Origin: Streptomyces polyasparticus
GTDB lineage: Bacteria; Actinomycetota; Actinomycetes; Streptomycetales; Streptomycetaceae
DNA length: 64,000 bases
Assembly (NCBI RefSeq): GCF_014493765.1
Contig: NZ_JACTVJ010000006.1
Span: forward strand, 620,001-684,000
Reading direction: 5' to 3'
Notes under the pieces: model-generated
Told to the model about the DNA's origin: nothing
Database searches by the model: none
The model's input: only the letters and a program-made list of their open reading frames with translations
Made by a program: the position numbers and the translations under genes
In this document: positions 26,909 to 35,909 of the stretch, piece by piece
How positions within the stretch are numbered: the stretch's first letter is position 1
Layout of the letters: each line of letters opens with the position of its first letter

Positions 26909-28375
26909 TCAGTCCGCCTTGTGGGGTGCGTCCTCGTCCAGCGGCACGGGTTCCGTCCTCATGGCCTCCACCGGTACGGATTCCGTCCTGGCCGGCCCGC
27001 TCCCGTTGACCAGCGCGTCGAGCCGGCCTTCCCCGTTCACCTGCCCGCTGCCGTTCATCGCCGCCATCAGCTGGCGTGCGAGACCGAGCCCGGTTCCGCC
27101 CATGGTGAGGGCCTTCGCGAACAGATCGCTCATGCCGTCGGCCCCGTTGAGCACCACCATGTTGTCCACCGACTCGAAGGCGCCGGCGCCCGCGCGGACG
27201 ATCTCCGGCCAGTTCTCGGCCAGTTGCTGGGCGATCACCGCCTCCTGGTTCCGCGCGAGCGCCTCCGCCCGCGCCTTGATGGCATCCGCCTCGGCCAGAC
27301 CCTTGGCCCGTACCGCCGCGGCCGCCGCCAGACCCCGCGCCTCGGCCGCGGCGGCGTCCGCCTGACCGGTCACCCGGGTCGCCGCCGCGTCGGCGGCGCC
27401 GGCCAGTTCGGTCTCCTTGGCCTGTGCCTCGGCGGCCGAGACGCGGGCGTCGCGTTCGGCCTCGGCGAGGGTGCGGGTCTCGTACGCCTTGGCGTCCGCG
27501 GGCTTGCGGACATCGGCCTGCAGCTGCTGCTCCCTGCGCCGCGCCTCCAGCTCCGCGACCCGCGTCTCCTGCACCACGACCTCCTGCCGCGAGGCCGCCT
27601 CGGCGAGCGGGCCGGCCTGCGCCGACTCGGCGCTCGCCCGGTCCCGTTCGGCCTTGTAGCCGGCCTGCAGGATCTCGCTGTCCCTGGTGGCCTCCGCCAT
27701 CCGCGCCTGTGCCTGCTGCTCGGCCTCGGTGGCCCGCCGGTTGGCCTCCGCCTGGGCGATCCGCGCATCGCGCTGGACGGCCGCGGCGTGCGGCATCGCC
27801 AGGTTCTGGATGTATCCGGTCGGGTCCTCGATCTCGTGGATCTGCAGCGAGTCCACGATGAGACCCAGCTTCTCCATCTCCGTACCGCACGCGGCCCGGG
27901 TCTGCCCCGTCAGCTTGTCCCGGTCACGGATCATGTCCTCGACCGTCAACCCGCCCACGATGGACCGGAGATGACCCGCGAAGACGTTGTGCACGCGCTC
28001 GGCCATCAGACGCTGCTGGTCGAGGAAGCGGCGGGCCGCGTTGGCGATCGACACGAAGTCGTCGCCGACCTTGAAGATCACCACACCACGGACCTTGAGC
28101 GGAATGCCCTGGTGGGTGACGCAGTCCACGGACAGCTCGGTCTCGTTGAGATCCAGCGAGAGCCGCCGTACGGCCTGTACCCCGGGCATGACGAGCGTGC
28201 CGCGCCCGGTCACGATCCGGAACCCCATGCCCTCGCCGAGTCCTTCGGTGCGGTGCTTGGAACCGGAGATGACCAGCGCCTCATTGGGTTCGGCGACCCG
28301 CCACATGGCCTTGAACAGGATCACGACGACGACCAGAGCGCCGACCGCGAGCCCCACTACGATGCCGATCCCCAT
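26909..28375 (-). CDS. Flotillin-like SPFH/Band 7 membrane scaffold protein
   Basis: 488 residues. One N-terminal transmembrane helix (about 2-25), an SPFH domain (about 40-200, VISGSKHRTEGLGEGMGFRIVTGRG), then a long Ala/Glu-rich coiled coil (about 200-410) typical of flotillins. Flotillins organise functional membrane microdomains. The ATG at 28375 follows a G-rich RBS; a TTG two codons upstream is possible. The small NfeD-like gene upstream is the usual flotillin partner. Confidence 0.88.
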   Translation of the reverse strand: MGIGIVVGLAVGALVVVVILFKAMWRVAEPNEALVISGSKHRTEGLGEGMGFRIVTGRGTLVMPGVQAVRRLSLDLNETELSVDCVTHQGIPLKVRGVVIFKVGDDFVSIANAARRFLDQQRLMAERVHNVFAGHLRSIVGGLTVEDMIRDRDKLTGQTRAACGTEMEKLGLIVDSLQIHEIEDPTGYIQNLAMPHAAAVQRDARIAQAEANRRATEAEQQAQARMAEATRDSEILQAGYKAERDRASAESAQAGPLAEAASRQEVVVQETRVAELEARRREQQLQADVRKPADAKAYETRTLAEAERDARVSAAEAQAKETELAGAADAAATRVTGQADAAAAEARGLAAAAAVRAKGLAEADAIKARAEALARNQEAVIAQQLAENWPEIVRAGAGAFESVDNMVVLNGADGMSDLFAKALTMGGTGLGLARQLMAAMNGSGQVNGEGRLDALVNGSGPARTESVPVEAMRTEPVPLDEDAPHKAD

Positions 28376-28393
28376 CGGCAACCCCCCTTGTCA

Positions 28394-28413
28394 ACGGCGC
28401 CGACCGGCGCCGT
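28394..28413. other. Hairpin between NfeD-like and flotillin genes
   Basis: ACGGCGCCG and CGGCGCCGT pair around a 2-base loop, just upstream of the flotillin start. It could be a weak attenuator or processing site between two genes on the same strand. Confidence 0.35.
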
Positions 28414-28498
28414 GTGGGGAGTGTCCTGCCCGGCCCGGCAGCGGTGAAGACACCGGGGAGGTGTTGTTGCGGTCCTGACGAAATCGGCCGCCGGTACG

Positions 28499-28717
28499 TC
28501 AAGTTCCGTATGCCGCCTGGACATAGACGGTCCGCGGTGGCTGGTACTCGACGATCATCACCACCGTGCCGGTGTCGATCCGGTCCTTCGCCGAGGCGGG
28601 ATACGCGAGGAAATGCTCCGCGCCGCCCCGGATCCGCACGATCACCTCGCCGACGAGCCCGGGCCCGACCGTGCCGGTCACCCGTCCTGTCAGGCCCACC
28701 ATCGACGTCTCGTCCAC
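28499..28717 (-). CDS. Small NfeD-like OB-fold protein
   Basis: 72 residues, all beta, starting GTG: MVGLTGRVTGTVGPGLVGEVIVRIRGGAEHFLAYP and VVMIVEYQPPRTVYV. This matches the OB-fold of NfeD C-terminal domains, which are usually encoded next to flotillin as here. No membrane helix is present, so it is a soluble short form. Probably works with the flotillin 123 bases downstream. Confidence 0.68.
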   Translation of the reverse strand: MDETSMVGLTGRVTGTVGPGLVGEVIVRIRGGAEHFLAYPASAKDRIDTGTVVMIVEYQPPRTVYVQAAYGT

Positions 28718-28759
28718 GCGTTCACTGTACGGCTCAACTGACCCTCCGCAGGCGGCGGT

Positions 28760-30169
28760 TCAGACACTCACGGCCGCGTCGGGCCACTGCTCGTACCACT
28801 TGAGCTCGCTCTCCAGCTGCGCCGCCAGCGAGATCAGGAGCGGCTCGCTGCCCTCCGGTCCGAGAAGCTGTGCCCCCAGCGGCAGACCGGCCTCGGTGAA
28901 TCCGGCGGGCACGTTCACGCCGGGCCAGCCGAGCACGTTCCAGGTCCATGCGTAGGGGCAGGCCGCGATCATCGCCTGGTCCGTGCGCAGCCCGCCCATC
29001 CGGGAGATGGTGTCGACCCGCGGCGGGGGAGTGGCGGTGGTGGGCGCCAGGATCACGTCGTACGAGGAGAACAGCGCCCCGACCCGCCGGTGCAGCCGCG
29101 CCTCCGCCTTGCGCGCGGCCCGCAGCGGCGCCCCGCCGAGCAGCCGGCCGAGGCGGGCGGCTTCGCGCGTGCGCGGATCGAGCAGCGAGGGGTCCGGCAC
29201 ACGCTCCACCCACTCGGCGATCCCCGCGGTGGCGCGCGGCACGAAGGTGAGCCCGATCCGTCCGTACGAGGGGTCGGCGGACTTGACGGTGTGGCCGAGC
29301 GCGGCGAGCTTCTCGGCGAGAGCGGTGACGGCGCCGCGCATCTCGGGGTGCAGCCGCTTGGGCGTGGCCGTGAACGGCATCTTGAAGGAGAGCGCGATCC
29401 GCAGCCGCCCCGGCTCGCGCCCGGCGGCCTCGGCCGCGCGGATCGCGGGCGGCCGGTGCAGATCGCCCTCGTGGCTGCCGCTCGCGCAGTCGAGAAGGAG
29501 CGCCGCGTCCGCGACCGTGCGGGCGAGCGTCCCGTTGACCGTGATGCCCTGGAAGGCCTCGGCGTCCGGCCAGGACGAGATCCGGCCGCGCTGCGGCTTG
29601 ATCCCGACGAGATGCGTCCAGGCGGCCGGGATCCGTACCGAACCCGCGCCGTCCGACCCGAGCGCGGCCGGCACAAGACCGGCGGCGACGGCGGCCGACG
29701 AGCCGCCGGACGAACCGCCCGGTGTGTGGCCGGTGTTCCAGGGGTTGCGGGTGTTGCCGAAAGCCGGACCCTCGGCGTGCGGCCACTGCCCCAGTTCGGA
29801 GGTATTCGTCTTCCCGACGATCACGGCACCGGCCGCCCGCAGCCGCCGTACGGCCTCCGCGTCCCGCTCCTTGACGGGAAAGTCCCCGGCGCAGCCGAAC
29901 GCCGTCGGCTCCCCGGCGACGTCCATGTCGTCCTTCACCGCGACCGGTACGCCGAGCAGCGGCAGCCGCTCACCGGACGCGAGGCGCCGGTCGGCCTCGC
30001 GGGCCTCGGTGAGCGCGGCCTCGGCCCGTATCCGGCGAAACGCGTTGAGCGAGGACTGGGTCGCCTCGATCCGGGCGAGACTCTCCTCGACGAGGGCGAC
30101 GGAGGACTGCTCACCGGCGGCCAGCGCCCGGGCGGTCTCGGCGAGGCCTGCGGTACGGGCGGGTGTCAT
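28760..30169 (-). CDS. Amidase signature family hydrolase
   Basis: 469 residues with the amidase-signature Ser-cisSer-Lys triad: Lys in VAVKDDMDV, the cis-Ser in TPGGSSGGSSAA, the nucleophile Ser in GSDGAGSVRIPAAW. Cytosolic enzyme hydrolysing amide bonds; family members are often annotated as GatA-like or 6-aminohexanoate hydrolases, and the substrate is unknown. The ATG at 30169 starts right before a typical helical N-terminus; the frame upstream is open for a further kilobase but antisense to LacI. It is divergent from the LacI regulator, with a palindrome between. Confidence 0.9.
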   Translation of the reverse strand: MTPARTAGLAETARALAAGEQSSVALVEESLARIEATQSSLNAFRRIRAEAALTEAREADRRLASGERLPLLGVPVAVKDDMDVAGEPTAFGCAGDFPVKERDAEAVRRLRAAGAVIVGKTNTSELGQWPHAEGPAFGNTRNPWNTGHTPGGSSGGSSAAVAAGLVPAALGSDGAGSVRIPAAWTHLVGIKPQRGRISSWPDAEAFQGITVNGTLARTVADAALLLDCASGSHEGDLHRPPAIRAAEAAGREPGRLRIALSFKMPFTATPKRLHPEMRGAVTALAEKLAALGHTVKSADPSYGRIGLTFVPRATAGIAEWVERVPDPSLLDPRTREAARLGRLLGGAPLRAARKAEARLHRRVGALFSSYDVILAPTTATPPPRVDTISRMGGLRTDQAMIAACPYAWTWNVLGWPGVNVPAGFTEAGLPLGAQLLGPEGSEPLLISLAAQLESELKWYEQWPDAAVSV

Positions 30170-30209
30170 GGGCCACCTCGGGGGTCGGCTGCACGGGCAG
30201 GACCGCACG

Positions 30210-30223
30210 TTACCGGCCGGTAA
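30210..30223. promoter_or_regulatory. Palindrome TTACCGGCCGGTAA
   Basis: Perfect 14-base dyad, 41 bases before the amidase start and 52 before the LacI start. Good candidate operator for the divergent LacI regulator. Confidence 0.5.
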
Positions 30224-30274
30224 GGGTGTGCGGTAAGGGGTGGCACAAGTCCGTCTGGAAGGATGCGGCACGTC

Positions 30275-31324
30275 ATGGTGCAGATTCCGAAACAGGCGGG
30301 ACAGCCGCCCATCGAGAGCGAGGAAGCGCAGGGGCCCCGGCCGGTACCGACCAGCGCCGATGTGGCCCGGCTCGCCGGTGTGTCCCGTGCGACGGTCTCG
30401 TACGTCCTGAACAACACCTCTTCCGTCCGCATCAGCGAACCCACCCGGCACCGCGTGCGCGCCGCCGCCGAGGAGCTCGGCTATGTGCCGCACGCCGCCG
30501 CGCGCAGTCTGCGCGCCGGGCATTCGCGGATGGTCCTGATGCCCGCCTCGCACGTCCCGGTCGGCCCGCTGTTCAGCCACTTCCTCAACGAGCTGCACTG
30601 GGCACTGCGCCGTCTCGACTACACCGTCGTCCAGTACGGCAGCGTCGGCATGGGCGGCGACGAGGCCGCCCGGGCGTGGGCGGAGCTGCGGCCGGTGGCC
30701 GTGTTCGTGCCCGGCATGCTCGCGCCGGGGCAGGTCGAGGTGCTCAAGCGGGCCGGTGCGAAGGCCGTGGTCACGCTGGGGCCCGAGCGGGTCGCGGGCG
30801 CGCATGCGCTGCTCATGGACCACCGCGAGGTCGGACGCTGCGCGGGTGCGCATCTGGTGGAGCGCGGCCGGCGGCGGATCGGGGTCGTGGTGCCCGCGGA
30901 GACGGGCCTGCAGGTGTTCTCCGAGCCGCGTCTCCAAGGCGTCCGTGAGGCGGCCGCCGCGGCGGGCGCCGAGGTCGTGCCGCTGCCCCTCGCCTATACG
31001 GAGGAGTCGGCGGCCGAACTGGCGGGGCGCTGGCGGGCGTTGGGCCTGGACGGCGTGTTCGCGTACAACGACGAGTACGCGATGCTCCTGATGCGGGCGC
31101 TGCAGGACGCGGGCGTCGAGGTGCCCGGCGAGACGGCCGTGATCGGCGCCGACGACCTGCTGCTCGGCAGGCTCGTCCGCCCCCGGCTCAGCACCGTCCA
31201 TCTGAAGATGCCGTCGGGGCAGGTACTCGCCGAGCTGCTCGACCGGGTTGTGCGCGCGCCGGGCGCCGGGCCCGAGGTGCACGATCTGCTTGCGGCTTCG
31301 ATGGTGGTGCGGGAGTCCAGCTGA
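30275..31324 (+). CDS. LacI-family transcriptional regulator
   Basis: 349 residues. LacI headpiece at about 25-80 (TSADVARLAGVSRATVSYVLNN ... YVPHAAARSLRAG) after an extended N-terminal tail, then a periplasmic-binding-like effector domain ending with DDLLLGRLVRPRLSTVHLK. Divergent from the amidase, which it may repress through the palindrome at 30210. The ATG at 30275 is chosen over 30263 since GGAAGG abuts the latter. Confidence 0.88.
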   Translation: MVQIPKQAGQPPIESEEAQGPRPVPTSADVARLAGVSRATVSYVLNNTSSVRISEPTRHRVRAAAEELGYVPHAAARSLRAGHSRMVLMPASHVPVGPLFSHFLNELHWALRRLDYTVVQYGSVGMGGDEAARAWAELRPVAVFVPGMLAPGQVEVLKRAGAKAVVTLGPERVAGAHALLMDHREVGRCAGAHLVERGRRRIGVVVPAETGLQVFSEPRLQGVREAAAAAGAEVVPLPLAYTEESAAELAGRWRALGLDGVFAYNDEYAMLLMRALQDAGVEVPGETAVIGADDLLLGRLVRPRLSTVHLKMPSGQVLAELLDRVVRAPGAGPEVHDLLAASMVVRESS

Positions 31325-31342
31325 GCCGGTGCCGTGACCTGC

Positions 31343-32359
31343 TCACGCGGGCGCGGCGGTCGACCCCCGTACCTGCAGCTGGACGGGGACAGCTTCCGGA
31401 TCCATCGGGGCGGACCCCTGCATCTGCCGGAGCAGCGCCTCGCCCGCGAGCCGGGCGAGGCGCCCGCGCGGCACGCCCACCGTGGTCAGCGCGGGCGAGG
31501 AGTAGCGCGCCATCTCGATGTCGTCGAAACCGGTCACGGAGACGTCCTCGGGCACCCGCACCCCGAGGTCCTTGAACCGGGCGAGCGCGCCGAGCGCCAC
31601 GAAGTCGTTGTACGCGACCACCGCGCGCGTGCCGCCTTCGAGAGCCGAGGGCGCCGCCTCGTATCCGGCCTCCATGGTCGCGCCGCACGGGACGGCGCGG
31701 AACGTGAGCCCGAAGTCCTCCGCGGCGGCGAGCGCACGCAGCCGTTCGGCGTTGGCCCAGGAGGCCTCCGGGCCGGCGAGATAGACCACCTCGCGGTGGC
31801 CGAGCTGCGCGAGGTGCCCGCAGACCGCGAGCATGCCGCGGAAGAAGTCCGCGGTGATGGTGTGCAGTTCGAGGCCGAGCAGCACCCGGTTGGCGACCAC
31901 CATCGGGTGGCCGCGCCGGACGAGATCGGCCAGGTCCGAGCGCGGCATCCGCGGTGAGCACAGCAAGATGCCGTCCGAGTGCCGGATCAGATCGTCCGCG
32001 AGCTCCCGCTCCTCGTACGGGTCCTCGCCCGAGTCCATCACCAGGACCCGGCGCCCGCTGCCGCGCGCCACGTCGGACAGCGCCTTGAGCATGTCGTGGA
32101 AGTACGGGTTGGCGAGATCGGGCACCAGGACGCCGATCGTGCCCGAACGCCCCCGCGCGAGGCCCTGCGCCGCCGCGTTCGGCCGGTAGCCGAGCTCGAC
32201 GATGACCTGCCGTACGCGCTCCGCGAGCGCCGCGTCCACCGAGTCCACGCCGTTGACCACGCGCGAGACCGTCGAGATCGAGGCGCCCGCCGCGCGCGCC
32301 ACGTCGCCGATGGTCGTCCGGCGCTGCCGATTGGACGTCGCCACCCCTGTCACCCCCAC
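31343..32359 (-). CDS. LacI-family transcriptional regulator
   Basis: 338 residues from the GTG at 32359 (in-frame GTGs at 32353 and 32344 are also possible). Headpiece TIGDVARAAGASISTVSRVVNG followed by the hinge YRPNAAAQGLARG and effector domain (IGVLVPDLANPYFHDML, DVSVTGFDDIEMARY). Typical sugar-responsive repressor layout. A TTGCGCGCAA dyad just upstream suits autorepression. It lies between an unrelated LacI gene and pobA; its targets are not evident. Confidence 0.88.
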   Translation of the reverse strand: MGVTGVATSNRQRRTTIGDVARAAGASISTVSRVVNGVDSVDAALAERVRQVIVELGYRPNAAAQGLARGRSGTIGVLVPDLANPYFHDMLKALSDVARGSGRRVLVMDSGEDPYEERELADDLIRHSDGILLCSPRMPRSDLADLVRRGHPMVVANRVLLGLELHTITADFFRGMLAVCGHLAQLGHREVVYLAGPEASWANAERLRALAAAEDFGLTFRAVPCGATMEAGYEAAPSALEGGTRAVVAYNDFVALGALARFKDLGVRVPEDVSVTGFDDIEMARYSSPALTTVGVPRGRLARLAGEALLRQMQGSAPMDPEAVPVQLQVRGSTAAPA

Positions 32360-32390
32360 CGTGCCCCGCCCTGTCGGAGCGGGAAGGTCA

Positions 32391-32400
32391 TTGCGCGCAA
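32391..32400. promoter_or_regulatory. LacI-type operator TTGCGCGCAA
   Basis: Perfect 10-base dyad with the central CG common in LacI-family operators, 32 bases before the LacI start at 32359. Probable autoregulatory site. Confidence 0.45.
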
Positions 32401-32526
32401 AGTAGCAGGTGGGTGGAGTGGGGTCAGCGGGAGGAGAGGGACGGGTTCCCGTTGTGCGGCAGTGCGTTGACAGGGGCCCGGCCGAGATCGAGACTCATAG
32501 CGCTCTCGGCTGAAGGGGAGGCGGCG

Positions 32527-32577
32527 ATGACCAGCGACGCGGCACGCCCGGACGGCCGTCGGGGGTGTCCTGCCTGA
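32527..32577 (+). CDS. 16-residue leader peptide coupled to pobA
   Basis: ATG at 32527 with a strong RBS (GGGGAGG, 5 bases upstream) encodes MTSDAARPDGRRGCPA. Its TGA overlaps the pobA ATG (TGATG). The pobA start itself has only a distant G run, so pobA translation probably depends on this small frame. A consensus TTGACA lies at 32467-32472. Inferred from sequence signals alone. Confidence 0.5.
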   Translation: MTSDAARPDGRRGCPA

Positions 32578-33746
32578 TGCGCACCCGTGTCGGCATCATC
32601 GGCGGCGGTCCCGCGGGGCTGCTGCTTGCCCGGCTCCTTCACCTCGAAGGCATCGACTGCGTGGTCCTGGAGGCCCGCACCCGTGCGTACGCGGAACAGC
32701 GCCAGCGCGCCGGCATGCTCGAACAGGGCACGGTCGAGGCCCTGCGCGCCTGCGGCGCCGGCGCCCGGCTCGACGCAGAAGGCCTGGTGCACCACGGCAT
32801 CGAGCTGCGCTTCGACCGCACCCGCCACCACATCGACTTCCCGTCCCTGGCCGGCCGCACGGTCACGATCTATGCGCAGACGGAGATCGTGAAGGATCTG
32901 ATCGCGCTCCAACTGGCCGACGGGCCACCGCTGTTGTTCGAGGCCGAGGCGTACGAGATCGAGAAGCCGGACAGCGGCTCGCCGCGCATCCTGTTCCGCC
33001 ACGAGGGACGCGAGCAGACTCTGGAGTGCGACTGGGTGGTCGGCGCGGACGGCTTCCACGGCATCTCCCGGCCCGCGATCCCCGCGCAGCGCACCTACGG
33101 CCGCGACTACCCGTACTCCTGGCTCGGGATCCTGGCCGATGTGCCGCCCTCCTGCGAGGAGTTGATCTACGCGCGCGGGCAGGACGGCTTCGCCCTGCAC
33201 AGCATGCGCTCGCCCGCCGTGTCACGGCTCTACCTCCAGGTACCGAACGGCACGGATCCGGCCGACTGGCCCGACGAGCTGATCTGGGACACGCTCGACG
33301 CCCGCTTCGCCACCGACGACGGCTGGCAGCTCGCCCGCGGGCCGATCACTGCCAAGTCCGTGACACCGATGCGCAGTTACCTCACCGAGCCCATGCGGTA
33401 CGGAAGGCTGCTGCTCGCCGGGGACTCGGCGCACATCGTGCCGCCGACCGGGGCCAAGGGTCTCAATCTGGCCATCTCCGACGTACGGCTCCTCGGGCGT
33501 GCCTTCGCGCATCTGGAGCGGACCGGGAGCGAGCAACTCCTCGATTCCTATTCACAGTTGTGCCTCGAACGTGTGTGGCAAGTCACCCGATTCTCGTTCG
33601 ACATGACTACGATGTTGCACGCTCAACCAGGTGGGGGCGCCTTCGAGGAGCGGCTGCAGCATGCCCGGCTGCGCCGCATCGCGGAATCCCCCCATGCGGC
33701 CGCCGAACTGGCCGCGCTCTACACGGGACTTCCCCTGGGGAGCTGA
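32577..33746 (+). CDS. pobA: 4-hydroxybenzoate 3-monooxygenase
   Basis: 389 residues, normal PobA length. FAD dinucleotide fold GIIGGGPAGLLLARLLHLEGIDCVVLE at the start; the aromatic hydroxylase motifs VVGADGFHG and GRLLLAGDSAHIVPPTGAKGLN follow. It hydroxylates 4-hydroxybenzoate to protocatechuate with NAD(P)H and O2, feeding the beta-ketoadipate pathway; those ring-cleavage genes are not in the window. Followed after 74 bases by an aldehyde dehydrogenase on the same strand, so the pair could carry 4-hydroxybenzaldehyde to protocatechuate. Confidence 0.92.
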   Translation: MRTRVGIIGGGPAGLLLARLLHLEGIDCVVLEARTRAYAEQRQRAGMLEQGTVEALRACGAGARLDAEGLVHHGIELRFDRTRHHIDFPSLAGRTVTIYAQTEIVKDLIALQLADGPPLLFEAEAYEIEKPDSGSPRILFRHEGREQTLECDWVVGADGFHGISRPAIPAQRTYGRDYPYSWLGILADVPPSCEELIYARGQDGFALHSMRSPAVSRLYLQVPNGTDPADWPDELIWDTLDARFATDDGWQLARGPITAKSVTPMRSYLTEPMRYGRLLLAGDSAHIVPPTGAKGLNLAISDVRLLGRAFAHLERTGSEQLLDSYSQLCLERVWQVTRFSFDMTTMLHAQPGGGAFEERLQHARLRRIAESPHAAAELAALYTGLPLGS

Positions 33747-33820
33747 CGGTCCACGCTGCGGACCGCGGCTCCTCACCTCGACCGACTGTCGATGCCACGT
33801 CGACTGATTGGAGCCATGGC

Positions 33821-35257
33821 ATGCCCCTGCTCGACCCCAAGACCTGGCAGTCCCGGCCGCTCGGCGGCGGCGAGCACGCCGTGACCGAGCCCGCCACCGG
33901 CGAGGAACTCGCCAGGGTGATGCTGGCTTCCCCCGAGGACGTGGCGACCGCGACGGCCGCCGCGCGCGCCGCCCAGGCCGCATGGGCGGCCACCCCGCAC
34001 TTCGTGCGCGCCGCCGTGCTGCGCAAGGCCGGCGACCTGTTCTCCGAGCATGCCGAAGAGCTCAGCGAGTGGCTGGTGCGCGAGTCCGGCTCCATACCCG
34101 GCAAGGCCGGCTTCGAACTGCACGTCGCGGCCCAGGAGTGCTACGAAGCGGCGGCGCTCGCCTCCCGGCCCACCGGCGAGGTGCTGCCCACCGAGGCCCC
34201 GCGCCTGTCGTACACGCGGTGCGTCCCCGTCGGCGTCACCGGCGTGATCGCCCCGTTCAACGCCCCGCTGATCCTGTCGATACGTTCCGTCGCCCCGGCG
34301 CTCGCGCTCGGCAACGCGGTGGTGCTCAAGCCCGATCCCCGTACGGCCGTCTGCGGCGGTCTCTTCCTGTCCGCGGTCTTCGCGGAGGCCGGCCTGCCCG
34401 AGCACCTCCTGCATGTGCTGCCGGGCGGCCCCGAGGTCGGCCGGTCGCTGGTCGCCGACCCGCTGGTCCCGGTCATCTCCTTCACCGGCTCCACCGCGGC
34501 GGGCCGCGCCGTGGGCGAGGCCGCGGGCCGCCACCTCAAGCGCGCCCACCTGGAACTCGGCGGCAACTCCGCCCTGATCGTCCTGGAGGACGCCGACCTG
34601 GACGCGGTGATCTCCACCGCGGCCTGGGGCTCGTTCTTCCACCAGGGCCAGATCTGCATGACCACCGGCCGCCACCTCGTGCACGCCTCGGTCTACGAGG
34701 AGTACGTGGAGCGCCTGGCCGCCAAGGCCGACTCGCTCGCCGTCGGCGACCCACACCGCGCCCAGGTCCACCTCGGCCCGCTGATCGACTCCGGCCAGCT
34801 CGCCAAGGTGCACGGCCTGGTCACCGCGAGCACCAAGAGCGGTGCGCGGCTCGCGGCGGGCGGCGCCCACGAGGAGCTGTTCTACCGGCCGACCGTCCTC
34901 GCCGACGTCGACGAGACCTCGCCCGCGTACGCCCAGGAGGTCTTCGGCCCGGTCGCGCCCATACGGTCCTTCGGCACGCTCGACGAGGCAGCGGCGCTGG
35001 CCGCGGACAGCGAATACGGGCTCTCGCTCGGCATCGTCACCCGCGACACCGCCCGCGGCCTGGCCCTCGCGGACCGGATCCCGACCGGCATCGTGCACAT
35101 CAACGACCAGACCGTGAACGACGAGGCCGTCGCCCCCTTCGGCGGCATCGCGGCCTCCGGCACGGGCGCGCGCTTCGGCGGCGCGGCCAACATCGAGGCG
35201 TTCACGGACGTCCGCTGGACGACCGTGCGCGGGGACGTGGCGGGCTACCCGTTCTAG
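33821..35257 (+). CDS. Aromatic aldehyde dehydrogenase (benzaldehyde/vanillin dehydrogenase-like)
   Basis: 478-residue NAD(P)-dependent aldehyde dehydrogenase. Catalytic Cys279 in HQGQICMTTGR and Glu245 in LELGGNS, 34 residues apart as usual; GVIAPFNAPL, FTGSTAAGRAVG and EVFGPVAP motifs are present. Context with pobA suggests oxidation of 4-hydroxybenzaldehyde or vanillin to the acid. The ATG at 33821 has GGAG seven bases before it. Ends in a large palindromic terminator. Confidence 0.88.
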   Translation: MPLLDPKTWQSRPLGGGEHAVTEPATGEELARVMLASPEDVATATAAARAAQAAWAATPHFVRAAVLRKAGDLFSEHAEELSEWLVRESGSIPGKAGFELHVAAQECYEAAALASRPTGEVLPTEAPRLSYTRCVPVGVTGVIAPFNAPLILSIRSVAPALALGNAVVLKPDPRTAVCGGLFLSAVFAEAGLPEHLLHVLPGGPEVGRSLVADPLVPVISFTGSTAAGRAVGEAAGRHLKRAHLELGGNSALIVLEDADLDAVISTAAWGSFFHQGQICMTTGRHLVHASVYEEYVERLAAKADSLAVGDPHRAQVHLGPLIDSGQLAKVHGLVTASTKSGARLAAGGAHEELFYRPTVLADVDETSPAYAQEVFGPVAPIRSFGTLDEAAALAADSEYGLSLGIVTRDTARGLALADRIPTGIVHINDQTVNDEAVAPFGGIAASGTGARFGGAANIEAFTDVRWTTVRGDVAGYPF

Positions 35258-35295
35258 GCCACCTGAAAGCGACGGCTACCCGTTCCGGGCCACGC

Positions 35296-35335
35296 GAAAG
35301 GGGGCGTCGTATCCGCGGATACGACGCCCCCTTTC
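35296..35335. terminator. 40-base perfect palindrome terminator
   Basis: Two 20-base arms without a loop (AAAGGGGGCGTCGTATCCG inside each arm) lie between the aldehyde dehydrogenase and thioredoxin genes, which converge. Acts in both directions. Confidence 0.85.
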
Positions 35336-35357
35336 CACGTAGGGCCGGAAACCTGGC

Positions 35358-35759
35358 CTATTCCGGCTGACCGTTCTGGCCGGCCTGTTCCGCCTGCTTG
35401 GCCTGCTCGACGGCGACCTGCTTGCGGACCTCGTCCATGTCCACCTTGCGGGCCTGCCCGATCACGTCCTCGAGCGCCGACTCCGGCAGCGCTCCGGGCT
35501 GGGCGAAGATCGCGACCTTGTCGCGGATGATCGCGAGCGTGGGGATCGACTGGATGCCGAAGGCGGCGGCCAGCTCGGGCTGCGCCTCCGTGTCGACCTT
35601 GCCGAAGACCAGGTCGTCGTGGCGCTCCGAGGCACCCTCGTAGACCGGCCCGAACTGCCGGCACGGGCCGCACCACTCGGCCCAGAAGTCGATGAGGACG
35701 AACTCGTTCTCGGTGACGATCTCGTCGAAGTTTTCCTTGGTGAGTTCAAGGGTGCTCAC
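35358..35759 (-). CDS. trxA: Thioredoxin
   Basis: 133 residues. Thioredoxin fold with active site WCGPC (Cys30, Cys33) and the cis-Pro loop SIPTLAII. A C-terminal extension (about 107-133) rich in Gln/Ala (VAVEQAKQAEQAGQNGQPE) is longer than in classic 105-residue thioredoxins. Cytosolic disulfide reductant. GTG start preceded by AGGAA. Divergent from a pyridine-nucleotide disulfide oxidoreductase, which hints at linked redox roles. Confidence 0.92.
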   Translation of the reverse strand: MSTLELTKENFDEIVTENEFVLIDFWAEWCGPCRQFGPVYEGASERHDDLVFGKVDTEAQPELAAAFGIQSIPTLAIIRDKVAIFAQPGALPESALEDVIGQARKVDMDEVRKQVAVEQAKQAEQAGQNGQPE

Positions 35760-35909
35760 GGTGTTCCTACCATTTCGCCGACGGCTGCTGGCTGCCCCGC
35801 ACAACTGCGGGAGTCTCCGGTCTATTCCGGGACGGATGTCGCTGACGAATCCGTGCCGGGTCGACTGCCCCTGTGGCCACGGACTACACCTGCCACCAGA
35901 CTGGCGTTC

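Noticed and set aside
30170-31282. Upstream extension of the amidase frame
   Set aside because: The frame stays open antisense to LacI, but an amidase starts at its usual N-terminus at 30169 and the extension has no homology-like features.
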